A stretch of DNA of 64,000 nt from Anaerobiospirillum sp. Lineage in GTDB: Bacteria > Pseudomonadota > Gammaproteobacteria > Enterobacterales > Succinivibrionaceae. Location: contig JARHZF010000061.1 of assembly GCA_029258325.1 (NCBI GenBank), positions 23,310 through 87,309 of the forward strand. Reading direction: 5' to 3'. Shown one piece after another: positions 36,527-46,433 of the stretch. The position numbers were made by a program, and so were the translations under genes. The notes beneath the pieces are model-generated. The model saw only the letters and a list, made by a program, of their open reading frames with translations. It made no database searches and was not told where the DNA came from. The stretch's first letter is position 1, and every line of letters begins with the position of its first letter.

Positions 36527-36816
36527 GATTCTCCCGCATATAAACCTGTGAATAATTAATTAGAATCTACCCTCTCGGGAATATTGAGTGCGAATTATAT
36601 ACCAAAAAATATAAAATAGCAATATTTTATATAAATTGTTACATTGTATTTATGTAATATTTTTTATTTTTCCTATTTTAGATTCTAACATTATGTTTTT
36701 ATAAAAAAGTGCTTAAATTTAGTGTTCTTGATTAATTTTTTTAAATTTTAAATTTTGTCAAAATGATTTGCAGTGTTACAATTATTAGAATAAAAGATTT
36801 GTTTGGAATTATTTCA
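36527..36816. other. divergent interval between rplU and ispB
   Basis: About 290 gene-free bases with the rplU leader at one end and the ispB promoter at the other. The leader half (to about 36600) is distinctly less AT-rich than the rest, consistent with a structured RNA. A frame opening at 36763 is an upstream extension of ispB. Confidence 0.5.
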
Positions 36817-37797
36817 ATGTCAACTACAGAAAATGCAATGCAAATTATTGATAAAGATATGCTTCAAGTAGAGCAACTTTTATCAAAAACAGTTACAGAC
36901 TCTAAAATAGAAAAACATGTGAATGAAATGTGTCAATATGTTGTAAGTGCAGGTGGTAAAAGATTAAGACCAAGATTAGTACTAACAATAGCAAGAGCTT
37001 TACCTTCTTTTAAAGAAGAGTATTTAAGTAAAGCATATGATATTGCCACATCACTAGAATTATTACACACAGCTACATTAGTTCATGATGATGTTATAGA
37101 TGTATCACCTGTAAGACGTGGTCAACCTACATTGCATGAAATAGAAAGTAATCATATTGCAGTGTTGACTGGAGATTATTTATTTACTAAATGCTTTTTA
37201 GCAATTGAAACTTTTGTTGATGCTAAATTAATCTTATCTATAAATAGAACTCTATCAAAACTAGTTGCAGGTGAAATCTTTCAACTAGAACATCAAGGCG
37301 ATCTAAATATTAGTATAGAAGAATATGAAAATATTATTTATTGCAAGACAGGTGCTTTATTTGAGCTTTGCTCATATACCTTTGCAGATCATATAAATGA
37401 AGATGCTAATATTATTGAAAATCTAAAGACTTTTGGTCGCAAGATTGGTAGTGCCTTTCAAATTGTTGATGATATCTTAGATTACACCTCAGATTCAGAG
37501 TGTTTAGGTAAATCTATAGGTGAAGATTTAGAAGATAAGAGAATAACTCTACCTTTAATCTTAACTTTAAATAGTCTTGATAATTCTAAAAAAGAAGATT
37601 TCATCAAAGCTTTTGATGATGCAAATTTAGATAAAGTTATAGCTTATATGAAAGATGCTGATGCTTTTAATAAAACTAAAAATTATGCAAAAGAGCTTAT
37701 AGATGATGCAAAGAAGTGTTTAGATATTCTTTCAGATAGTTCTTATAAACAACTATTATTAGCTCTTTGTGACAAAATTATTGATAGAAAGAATTAA
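36817..37797 (+). CDS. ispB: IspB, octaprenyl (polyprenyl) diphosphate synthase
   Basis: Makes the side chain of quinones. I start it at ATG 36817 (326 residues, 323 in E. coli) because GGA lies ten bases upstream; the frame from 36763 adds an unconserved 18 residues. Motifs: GGKRLRPRLV, the first aspartate-rich motif LVHDDVIDVSPVRRG, GDYLFTKCF, and the second QIVDDILDYT. It is in its classical place, divergent from rplU. It indicates that the organism makes respiratory quinones. Confidence 0.95.
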   Translation: MSTTENAMQIIDKDMLQVEQLLSKTVTDSKIEKHVNEMCQYVVSAGGKRLRPRLVLTIARALPSFKEEYLSKAYDIATSLELLHTATLVHDDVIDVSPVRRGQPTLHEIESNHIAVLTGDYLFTKCFLAIETFVDAKLILSINRTLSKLVAGEIFQLEHQGDLNISIEEYENIIYCKTGALFELCSYTFADHINEDANIIENLKTFGRKIGSAFQIVDDILDYTSDSECLGKSIGEDLEDKRITLPLILTLNSLDNSKKEDFIKAFDDANLDKVIAYMKDADAFNKTKNYAKELIDDAKKCLDILSDSSYKQLLLALCDKIIDRKN

Positions 37798-37808
37798 TCT
37801 AAATATTA

Positions 37809-37834
37809 TAAAAAAGGGCATTTACATGCCCTTT
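37809..37834 (-). terminator. terminator between ispB and purA
   Basis: AAAGGGCAT (37813-37821) pairs with ATGCCCTTT (37826-37834). On the minus strand, for purA, it is followed by a T-run; on the plus strand only TTT follows. Confidence 0.88.
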
Positions 37835-37853
37835 GACCTATTGAAATTAAATA

Positions 37854-39215
<1,362 letters not shown>

Positions 39216-39246
39216 TTAATATTATTTAAATTTATTTTCAATAATA

Positions 39247-40209
39247 CTATTTTTCGCCCTTAGCATCTTTAAAGTACTTAAAGAATTCACTATCTGGGTT
39301 TAAAACCATAACATTATTACTATCTTTCATTGCCTTTTTATAAGCATCCATAGAGCGTAAAAAGTCAAATAGTTCAGGGTTTTGTGAGTAAGCATTAGCA
39401 TAAATCTTAGTAGCCTCAGCATCACCTTCACCCTTTAACATTCTAGCTTCTCTTTCAGCTTGTGCTATTTTAACTACAACTTCTCTATCAGCTTGTGCTC
39501 TAATTGCTTCAGCCTCTTGACGACCTTGTGATCTATGTAATTTAGCAACAGCATCACGTTCTGCTCTCATTCTTTGATAGATAGAATTTGATACTTCTAA
39601 AGGTAAATTAATTTGCTTAATTCTTACATCAATTATTTCTATGCCCAATTCTGTAGCAGATGAACCAATATCACGCAAAGCATTTTGCATAACTTCATCA
39701 CGCTTTGATGCACCAATAACAGCAGGCTCATGAGTTGAATCAAAATCATTTACAAGAGCATCAGAACCTTGACCTGATACAATTTCATGAATTGTAAGTT
39801 TACCAATTTGTGAACGTAGAGAGTTTGTAATACGACGACGTAATAATTCCTCTGCTTGTAACTTATTACCACCTGCTGTAGTTAAGAAATAAGTTGTAGG
39901 ATCTAAAACACGCCATTTTACATATGAATCAATAATTAAGTCTTTCTTCTCTGCTGTTACAAATCTATCTGCAGTTGAACTTAATGTTTGTATTCTTGCA
40001 TCTAAAACTTTAATTTTATCAACAAAAGGTAATTTAAAATGTAAACCTGGTTTTGATATGCTTAGTTTTTTATCTGCATCACGTACAACTTTACCAAAAC
40101 GAGTAACAATACCAACATTACCCTCTGTTATAACAAAAAGAGAATTAAAACCTATAATAGCAGCAAAGAAAGTTCCTGCTAAAATTGTATTTAAAGTTGA
40201 ACCTTTCAT
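39247..40209 (-). CDS. hflC: HflC, FtsH modulator subunit
   Basis: SPFH/band-7 protein that with HflK forms a large membrane cage around the protease FtsH. The 320 residues have one N-terminal membrane segment (about 8-27), the SPFH domain (FVITEGNVGIVTRFGKV ... KPGLHFKLPFVDKIKVLDAR) and a long coiled coil (ERDAVAKLHRSQGRQEAEAIRAQ). The GDAEATKIYANAYSQNPEL motif is typical of HflC. Twelve bases separate it from hflK. Confidence 0.96.
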   Translation of the reverse strand: MKGSTLNTILAGTFFAAIIGFNSLFVITEGNVGIVTRFGKVVRDADKKLSISKPGLHFKLPFVDKIKVLDARIQTLSSTADRFVTAEKKDLIIDSYVKWRVLDPTTYFLTTAGGNKLQAEELLRRRITNSLRSQIGKLTIHEIVSGQGSDALVNDFDSTHEPAVIGASKRDEVMQNALRDIGSSATELGIEIIDVRIKQINLPLEVSNSIYQRMRAERDAVAKLHRSQGRQEAEAIRAQADREVVVKIAQAEREARMLKGEGDAEATKIYANAYSQNPELFDFLRSMDAYKKAMKDSNNVMVLNPDSEFFKYFKDAKGEK

Positions 40210-40221
40210 TATATCTTTCCT

Positions 40222-41487
40222 TTAGTAATTTGTACCATAACTGCTATTGTAGTTATATGATTTACCATAATGTTCTACACTTTGTCTTTTATTTGTATTT
40301 ATTGTCTTTGTCTCTGTATTTACTACAGGAATTTCAACTGTATTTGGAGTTGAATCTACCCCATATTGGCTCTTTTCATCTTTTAATGAAGAAGTATCCT
40401 TTTTATCTGTCATCTGTGGAAATGGCATATATAAAACTGGAGATTGACCATTTTTAGTATCTACAATAACTTTAGATGAACTACCTAAAACTTCTTGCAT
40501 AGTATCAAGATAAATACGAGTACGTGTAATATCAGGAGCTGCATTAAATTCTGGTAAAAGTTTTTGGAAACGAGCAACCTCACCTTCTGCATTTAAAACA
40601 ACTTGTGATCTATAAGCTTCAGCTTCTTGTCTTATACGTTGTACTTGACCTTCTGCTCTTGGAATAACCTCATTTGCATAAGCTTCAGCTTCTCTTTTAA
40701 ATCTTTGTTCATCTTCTTGAGCTGCAATAGCATCATCAAATGCTTCTTTTACTTGATTTGGTGCACGATCAGGTAGAAAGTTTACATCAACTACAGATAA
40801 ACCCATATTATATGGTTCAATAATTGATACTAATAAATCACGTGTATTTTGACGCACAACCTCACGACCTGATGTTAAGATGTCATCCATCATAGAGTGA
40901 CCTACAACATAGCGTAAAGCTGAATCTGTTGCCTCAAGTAATGAATGATCTGGATTTGTTACTGAATATAGATACTTAATAGGATCACTTATTCTATATT
41001 GAACATCCATCTCTACTATAACAACATTTTCATCTTCTGTTAGCATAGAACCTGATGATTGAATAGAACGAACTTGTTCAATATCTACAATATTCACTTC
41101 ATCAATACCAGGGATCATCCAACGAAGACCTGGCTCTACTACTTCATAAACTTTACCAAAACGTAATACAACACCACGCTCAGCTTCTTTTACTGTATAA
41201 AAACCTGTAAAAATAAAGAAACCTAAAAGTAATACAAAGATAAAGCCTAAACCAAAGCTTGATTTCTTTGAGCCTTTAGAAGAATTAGAAGAGCCACCTA
41301 AGATTTTTTTTAGAAGATTTAAAGGTGATTCTGATTGTTTCTTCTGTCTATTACTATGTCTTTTCCATGGATCATTATCATCTTGATATGAGTTATTACT
41401 CTCATTTCTTGAATCCTTATCTGATCCATTATTATTTGAATTAGGAGCATTCCAGCCCATTAAATCAATATTATTATTCTCTTTCAT
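40222..41487 (-). CDS. hflK: HflK, FtsH modulator subunit
   Basis: Partner of HflC. The 421 residues start with a cytoplasmic Asn/Ser-rich tail (MGWNAPNSNNNGSDKDS) of about 75 residues, then one membrane helix (LGFIFVLLLGFFIFTGFY). The SPFH domain follows (VKEAERGVVLRFGKVYEVV, PGLRWMIPGIDEV), then a coiled coil (RFKREAEAYANEVIPRAEG). The polar C-terminus (from about 370) is specific to this lineage. It follows hflX by two bases. Confidence 0.96.
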   Translation of the reverse strand: MKENNNIDLMGWNAPNSNNNGSDKDSRNESNNSYQDDNDPWKRHSNRQKKQSESPLNLLKKILGGSSNSSKGSKKSSFGLGFIFVLLLGFFIFTGFYTVKEAERGVVLRFGKVYEVVEPGLRWMIPGIDEVNIVDIEQVRSIQSSGSMLTEDENVVIVEMDVQYRISDPIKYLYSVTNPDHSLLEATDSALRYVVGHSMMDDILTSGREVVRQNTRDLLVSIIEPYNMGLSVVDVNFLPDRAPNQVKEAFDDAIAAQEDEQRFKREAEAYANEVIPRAEGQVQRIRQEAEAYRSQVVLNAEGEVARFQKLLPEFNAAPDITRTRIYLDTMQEVLGSSSKVIVDTKNGQSPVLYMPFPQMTDKKDTSSLKDEKSQYGVDSTPNTVEIPVVNTETKTINTNKRQSVEHYGKSYNYNSSYGTNY

Positions 41488-41489
41488 AT

Positions 41490-42854
41490 CTATATATCAT
41501 CAAAATCAAAATTAAAATCATAAGACTCTTTTACTACTTCTGTTTCAACCCATGGTGGATTATCACCAATAAAACACTTAGTTAAAAGTCCATTTGTTAT
41601 TTTATCTATACGTGAGGCTTCTTGATTTAAAATCAATATGCTAAGTAGCATATTACCATTATCAGTATAGTTTTCGCTTAGGACAGCCTTAGCTTCGTAT
41701 AATAAAGCTCTAAGCTTGCCATCTTTTGCACTAATTTCAACATCAAACTTACTTGTATTTGATGCTAATCTTTCAGATATAGCAGTAAGTAAATCAGAAA
41801 GACCATATTGAGTCTTAGCACTTACATTTACTCTTATAGCTACATTATTTTCATCACGTACAATTGTAGTTTTTACTCCCTCTACTAGATCTGATTTATT
41901 AAATACCATAATAGTAGGGATATCTTGTGCATTTATCTGTTCTAAAACACTATTAACTGCTTCTATATTGTCATCTAATCTCTTATCAGAGCAATCTACA
42001 ATATGAAGAAGTAAATCAGCATTTGTAGTCTCCTCAAGCGTTGCTCTAAAAGCAGCTACTAAATCATGAGGAAGATGTCTAATAAAACCCACTGTATCTG
42101 CAAAAACACATTTACCTACAGTATTTAAAGACATAGTTCTAAGAGTAGGATCTAATGTAGCAAATAATTGATCTGCTGCATATACATCTGATTTAGTTAA
42201 AGTATTAAATAAAGTAGATTTTCCTGCATTTGTATAACCTACAAAAGACACTACAGGAACAGAGTTCTTCTTTCTTTGAGATCTATTTTGCATACGACGT
42301 TTTGCTACAATTTCTAAATCTTCTTTAATTGCTGCAATACGTTCTTTTAAAGCTCGTCTATCAAGCTCAATCTGAGTCTCACCAGGACCGCCACGCAGAC
42401 CAAAACCACCTTTTTGTCTTTCAAGGTGAGTCCAACCTCTAACTAAACGAGCTTGAGCATATTTTAAAGATGCTAATTCGACCTGAAGCTTACCTTCATA
42501 AGTACGAGCACGCCTTGCAAAAATATCTAAGATAAGAGCAATTCTATCTAAAACTCTTACTTTTAGCTCTTTTTCTAAATTTCTCTCTTGAGCAGGTGAT
42601 AATGCTGAGTTGAAAATAACACATTCAACTTCATGTAAATTTATAGCATCTAAAACTTCGCTAACCTTACCTTTACCAATAAAGGTTCTAGCATCAGGAG
42701 CTTCTCTTTTACATACAATAGCATCTTTGACTAAAGCACCAGCTGATTCTGCTAACCTATAAAGCTCTTCTAAATCTTCTTTTGATTCTGCTTGAGGTAA
42801 TTCAACATGTACTAATAATGTATTACCTAAAGGTTCAAATTCTATTTCTGACAT
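41490..42854 (-). CDS. hflX: HflX, ribosome-splitting GTPase
   Basis: Heat-related GTPase that binds and splits stalled 70S ribosomes. The 454 residues include the N-terminal HflX domain (LPQAESKEDLEELYRLAESAG, TFIGKGKVSEV, FNSALSPAQERNLEKEL). The glycine-rich linker is GGFGLRGGPGETQIELDRR. The G domain has GYTNAGKSTLFN, DTVGFIRHLPHDLV and NKSD. It lies 19 bases after hfq, as in E. coli. Confidence 0.97.
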   Translation of the reverse strand: MSEIEFEPLGNTLLVHVELPQAESKEDLEELYRLAESAGALVKDAIVCKREAPDARTFIGKGKVSEVLDAINLHEVECVIFNSALSPAQERNLEKELKVRVLDRIALILDIFARRARTYEGKLQVELASLKYAQARLVRGWTHLERQKGGFGLRGGPGETQIELDRRALKERIAAIKEDLEIVAKRRMQNRSQRKKNSVPVVSFVGYTNAGKSTLFNTLTKSDVYAADQLFATLDPTLRTMSLNTVGKCVFADTVGFIRHLPHDLVAAFRATLEETTNADLLLHIVDCSDKRLDDNIEAVNSVLEQINAQDIPTIMVFNKSDLVEGVKTTIVRDENNVAIRVNVSAKTQYGLSDLLTAISERLASNTSKFDVEISAKDGKLRALLYEAKAVLSENYTDNGNMLLSILILNQEASRIDKITNGLLTKCFIGDNPPWVETEVVKESYDFNFDFDDI

Positions 42855-42873
42855 AAATTTTTAAATCTTAAAT

Positions 42874-43113
42874 TTAAGATGCTTTACCATCATCATCTGA
42901 TGTAATTTGTATAGCTTTTGCAGGAACTATTGTTGAAATTGCATGTTTGTATACTAATTGACATACTTGATTTTTTAATAAAATAACAAATTGATCAAAT
43001 GATTCTATTTGACCTTGTAATTTAATACCATTTACTAAAAAGATTGATACAGAAATTTTTTCCTTTCTTAAAGTGTTTAAAAAAGGATCTTGTAATGATT
43101 GTACTTTTGCCAT
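42874..43113 (-). CDS. hfq: Hfq, RNA chaperone
   Basis: Ring-forming RNA chaperone that helps small RNAs pair with mRNA. From ATG 43113 it has 79 residues; the listed GTG four codons upstream is unlikely because [13 protein letters not shown] is the family start. The Sm1 motif ([20 protein letters not shown]) and Sm2 motif YKHAIST are almost the same as in E. coli. The C-terminal tail is short (SDDDGKAS), without the long disordered part of enterics. Its place in the miaA-hfq-hflX order is interrupted upstream by the gene at 43228. Confidence 0.97.
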   Translation of the reverse strand: MAKVQSLQDPFLNTLRKEKISVSIFLVNGIKLQGQIESFDQFVILLKNQVCQLVYKHAISTIVPAKAIQITSDDDGKAS

Positions 43114-43227
43114 TTTTACTACCACATGTTTTATTGTTTTTATTATAATAAACTTAAAAGAGCTAAATTATTAGCATTAAACTCATTTTATAGGATTTTT
43201 ATACTTTACTCTATAACTTAGCTTATT

Positions 43228-45477
43228 TTAAATATTAAAATTTGAATCATATGGCGTTTTATAATCAATTAAATAATAAACATTAGACAAATTTAATTTA
43301 AAAAATGATTTTAAGTCCTTGTCTTTTGCATCTTTATTATTTAATTTAAAATACACAGACTTAAATTTAGTTAAAATATTTTCCATATCAAGATCAAAAC
43401 TATCCATATTTAAAAGAACAGAGTAATCATTCTTATTTTGTACATTATTTAATATACTAATATTATCAATATTAACTATTGATTTAATATTTTGCTCATA
43501 TAAGAATCTTGCATTTTCAAAGTTCTTAGTAATCACTACAAGTCTATCTTTATTTAAAAGTGTAGTTAAAGAATTTACAATAATATTTACATTAAATGTG
43601 TCATCAAATTCTAAAAGAATATCACCATGTTTTTTCTTTAAATTTGATATGTAATCTTCAAGTAAAGTTGTATATGTTAGATCACTTGTATTTTTTACAT
43701 AGATCTTATCTTCATAAATTAAAGCATTTACATGTAAAGCATTATATCCAATACTTGAGACAAAATTAGATTTAAATGAAGAGTTAGCACTTTTTATAAC
43801 AAGATTTTTATAATTTTTAGCATTATTAAAAGCTATAAAATCGCCATCATCTTGTACTTTATATTTATCATTTATAAAAAACTTATCTAAAGATAGATTA
43901 TAGTTTTTATTAGTTATTGCATAATCTTCATTTATATAATCTGAATGTATATGCATAAAAGACAACATTAAATCATATAAAGTATCTAATGTTACAACCT
44001 TATCTTTATTTAAAGTTAAATTATTAAAGCTATCTTCATATTGATTTTTATAAAAATCAGATACTAAAAAGATTAAAGGTACTCTTACTTTCTTATAGTC
44101 AAAAGCAACATTTTTCTCTTTATCTTGAACATTATCACCACTTGCACTCATATAGATAAGAGCTCTATAGTCAATACGCATTCTAAAAAGATTATAAATA
44201 TCAGTTAAAAGATAATCTGTGTACTTTATACTATTTAAATATTTATCTAAATAACTATATGGCTTAAACATAGAGATAATATTATCCCTATTTGCAAGAT
44301 CACCTACAATATCAGGATAGGTTAAATCAAACTTTTCAAAAGAGTCATTATATCTATGATCATATGGAGGTGTTGAACCCATAAGATGAATTATTAAAAG
44401 ATTATTTTCATGACGTGATAATCTGCTTTCAAGTTCTTTTAATTTATTAAATAAAACTTTATCAGGTCTTTTAGATAGAAAGTTTTCAAATGAACTATCA
44501 TCTGTAAAATAGGTTTCATCACATAAATTAGCTAAAGCTGTTATTTTATTTGAATATTTAGATTGTCTTTCTTGATTTGAATACCAATAAGTTTTAAATC
44601 CTGCCTTTTTAGCAAGGGAAATTAAGTTTTCACCTTTAGTAAGTGACATTGGTTTATAAAGATTACTTTGTGATAGTCCTAAAAATAATGATTCTCTACC
44701 ATTAGAAAAAGGAACATAAGCATTTTTAATTACAATTTGATTTTTATCATGTAATTTTGATAAAAAAGGTGTATCTTCTACTACATGTGTATATACACCC
44801 ATTAAATCCCTATTTACATTATCAGAGATAACAAGAATATAAAATTCACCCTTTTGATCTTTATAAGCTTTAGCCATTTTATTTTCATGTTCTTTTTGAT
44901 TTAAATCAAAATCTTTAATTAAAGATCTTTCATTTTGATAAAGTTCTATATATGAACTTACCATGCTTAAATTTAAAAAGAAAAATAAGCTAAAAGCTAA
45001 AGAAGATATAGATAAAATAATCTTAATCTTAATATTTTTAGAGCGTTTTTTTATATAAAATTTTATTACCTTAGTCAGTAAAAATACGACTAGAGAAAAT
45101 AAGACTATAGCAAGGATATTTTCAAAATTTAAAATGTAGTGAAATAGATAATCTAAAGTTTGTTCTTTTGTACTTTGAATTATGCTCAATAAATCACTAT
45201 TTGATACAAATATGTCAAATTTATGATAATAAGAATATGTTAAAGCTCCTACAATATACAAAAGACTTAAAATAAAACTAAAGATATAGGCTATCTTATG
45301 TAGTGAGCTTTTAATAAGAAGAACAACAATTGTCCATAAACATGCACTTAAGAGAAAAGAATATATAAAATCTTTGTAAGAATATACTTCTGACACAGAA
45401 GATACAAAATATGCAAAAGTTAGAGATAATACTAACATTAATGCAAGTAAGGCATATTTTAATATATTCTTGTTCAT
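43228..45477 (-). CDS. EptA-like sulfatase-fold membrane protein with altered active site
   Basis: Looks like a lipid A/core phosphoethanolamine transferase in layout: about five N-terminal membrane helices (to residue 175), then a sulfatase-fold periplasmic domain. HLMGSTPPYDHRY matches the family HxMGSH region. However the nucleophile motif, normally GE(T/S)xR, reads SDNVNRD (218-224), and the metal motif SDHGE reads SASGDN, so key Thr and His residues are missing. A further ~200 residues of alternating beta/alpha pattern follow. Probably a pseudoenzyme or an enzyme with changed chemistry. It splits miaA from hfq, an order otherwise conserved. Confidence 0.65.
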   Translation of the reverse strand: MNKNILKYALLALMLVLSLTFAYFVSSVSEVYSYKDFIYSFLLSACLWTIVVLLIKSSLHKIAYIFSFILSLLYIVGALTYSYYHKFDIFVSNSDLLSIIQSTKEQTLDYLFHYILNFENILAIVLFSLVVFLLTKVIKFYIKKRSKNIKIKIILSISSLAFSLFFFLNLSMVSSYIELYQNERSLIKDFDLNQKEHENKMAKAYKDQKGEFYILVISDNVNRDLMGVYTHVVEDTPFLSKLHDKNQIVIKNAYVPFSNGRESLFLGLSQSNLYKPMSLTKGENLISLAKKAGFKTYWYSNQERQSKYSNKITALANLCDETYFTDDSSFENFLSKRPDKVLFNKLKELESRLSRHENNLLIIHLMGSTPPYDHRYNDSFEKFDLTYPDIVGDLANRDNIISMFKPYSYLDKYLNSIKYTDYLLTDIYNLFRMRIDYRALIYMSASGDNVQDKEKNVAFDYKKVRVPLIFLVSDFYKNQYEDSFNNLTLNKDKVVTLDTLYDLMLSFMHIHSDYINEDYAITNKNYNLSLDKFFINDKYKVQDDGDFIAFNNAKNYKNLVIKSANSSFKSNFVSSIGYNALHVNALIYEDKIYVKNTSDLTYTTLLEDYISNLKKKHGDILLEFDDTFNVNIIVNSLTTLLNKDRLVVITKNFENARFLYEQNIKSIVNIDNISILNNVQNKNDYSVLLNMDSFDLDMENILTKFKSVYFKLNNKDAKDKDLKSFFKLNLSNVYYLIDYKTPYDSNFNI

Positions 45478-45502
45478 CTTTTTTATCCGATCTTTTAAAC
45501 CT

Positions 45503-46429
45503 TTAACAGTTTAATTTTTTAAGGACAATACTTAAATTATCCTCATATTCTATATCTAATATTGTTCTTGAAGCAAAAAGTGATCCTCTTAACCAAGTCA
45601 TTTGATGTTTTGCAAGTTGTGATGTTGCATTAATTGACTTTTCAATCATTTCCTCAAAAGAATACACATTATTTAAATACTCAAAAACTTGTCTATAGCC
45701 TACACAACGCATAGATGGCATATTTAAATTTAAAGAGTATCTATTTAAAAGATCTTGAACCTCATCAACAAGCCCCATCTCTATCATCTTTAAAAATCGT
45801 TCTCTTATAGTAATTCTTAAATTAGTTCTATCATTATTTTTAGGTAATAAAACAAACTCTTCACGAGAGAATGGACATTTATCTCCTTTATCCTTAAAAA
45901 AAGAGCTCATAGATTTATTTGTCATTAAATATACTTCATAAGCACGTGATACCCTTTGTTTGTCATTTGGGGCAAGTTTTGTATATAAAATAGGATCTAT
46001 ATCTTTTAATAAAGAATGAACATAAGTCCAACCCTTACTATCACCTAAAGCTTGTACATGAGCACGTGTAGCTTCATCTGTTTGAGGTAGAGGTGAAAGA
46101 CCATCAACTAAGGCCTTATAATACATCATAGTACCACCACAAATAATAGGTGTAGCACCCCTTGCTTTTATATCTGATACAAGTCTTATACAATCTTCTC
46201 TAAAATTTGCAGCACTATAACTTTCATCAACATCTATAATATCTATAAGATGATGAGGGCAAATAGCTAATTCTTCTTTTGAAGGTTTAGCTGTACCTAT
46301 ATCCATACCCTTATAAATTAAAGCAGAATCAAGAGATATAATCTCTGCTTTTATGTGCTTTGCAAGATTAAGAGCTAAAGCACTTTTACCTGATGCTGTA
46401 GGTCCTAATATTACAATTGCATCACTCAT
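45503..46429 (-). CDS. miaA: MiaA, tRNA A37 dimethylallyltransferase
   Basis: Adds the isopentenyl group to A37 of tRNAs reading codons that start with U. The 308 residues have the P-loop VILGPTASGKSALALNLA, ISLDSALIYKGMDIGTAKP (the DSxQVY-like motif with Ala-Leu), and LIDIIDVDESYSAANF. GGTMMYYKALVDGLSPLP, QRVSRAYEVY and the C-terminal MPSMRCVGYRQ follow. Four bases separate it from mutL, as in enteric genomes. Confidence 0.97.
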   Translation of the reverse strand: MSDAIVILGPTASGKSALALNLAKHIKAEIISLDSALIYKGMDIGTAKPSKEELAICPHHLIDIIDVDESYSAANFREDCIRLVSDIKARGATPIICGGTMMYYKALVDGLSPLPQTDEATRAHVQALGDSKGWTYVHSLLKDIDPILYTKLAPNDKQRVSRAYEVYLMTNKSMSSFFKDKGDKCPFSREEFVLLPKNNDRTNLRITIRERFLKMIEMGLVDEVQDLLNRYSLNLNMPSMRCVGYRQVFEYLNNVYSFEEMIEKSINATSQLAKHQMTWLRGSLFASRTILDIEYEDNLSIVLKKLNC

Positions 46430-46433
46430 TTAT

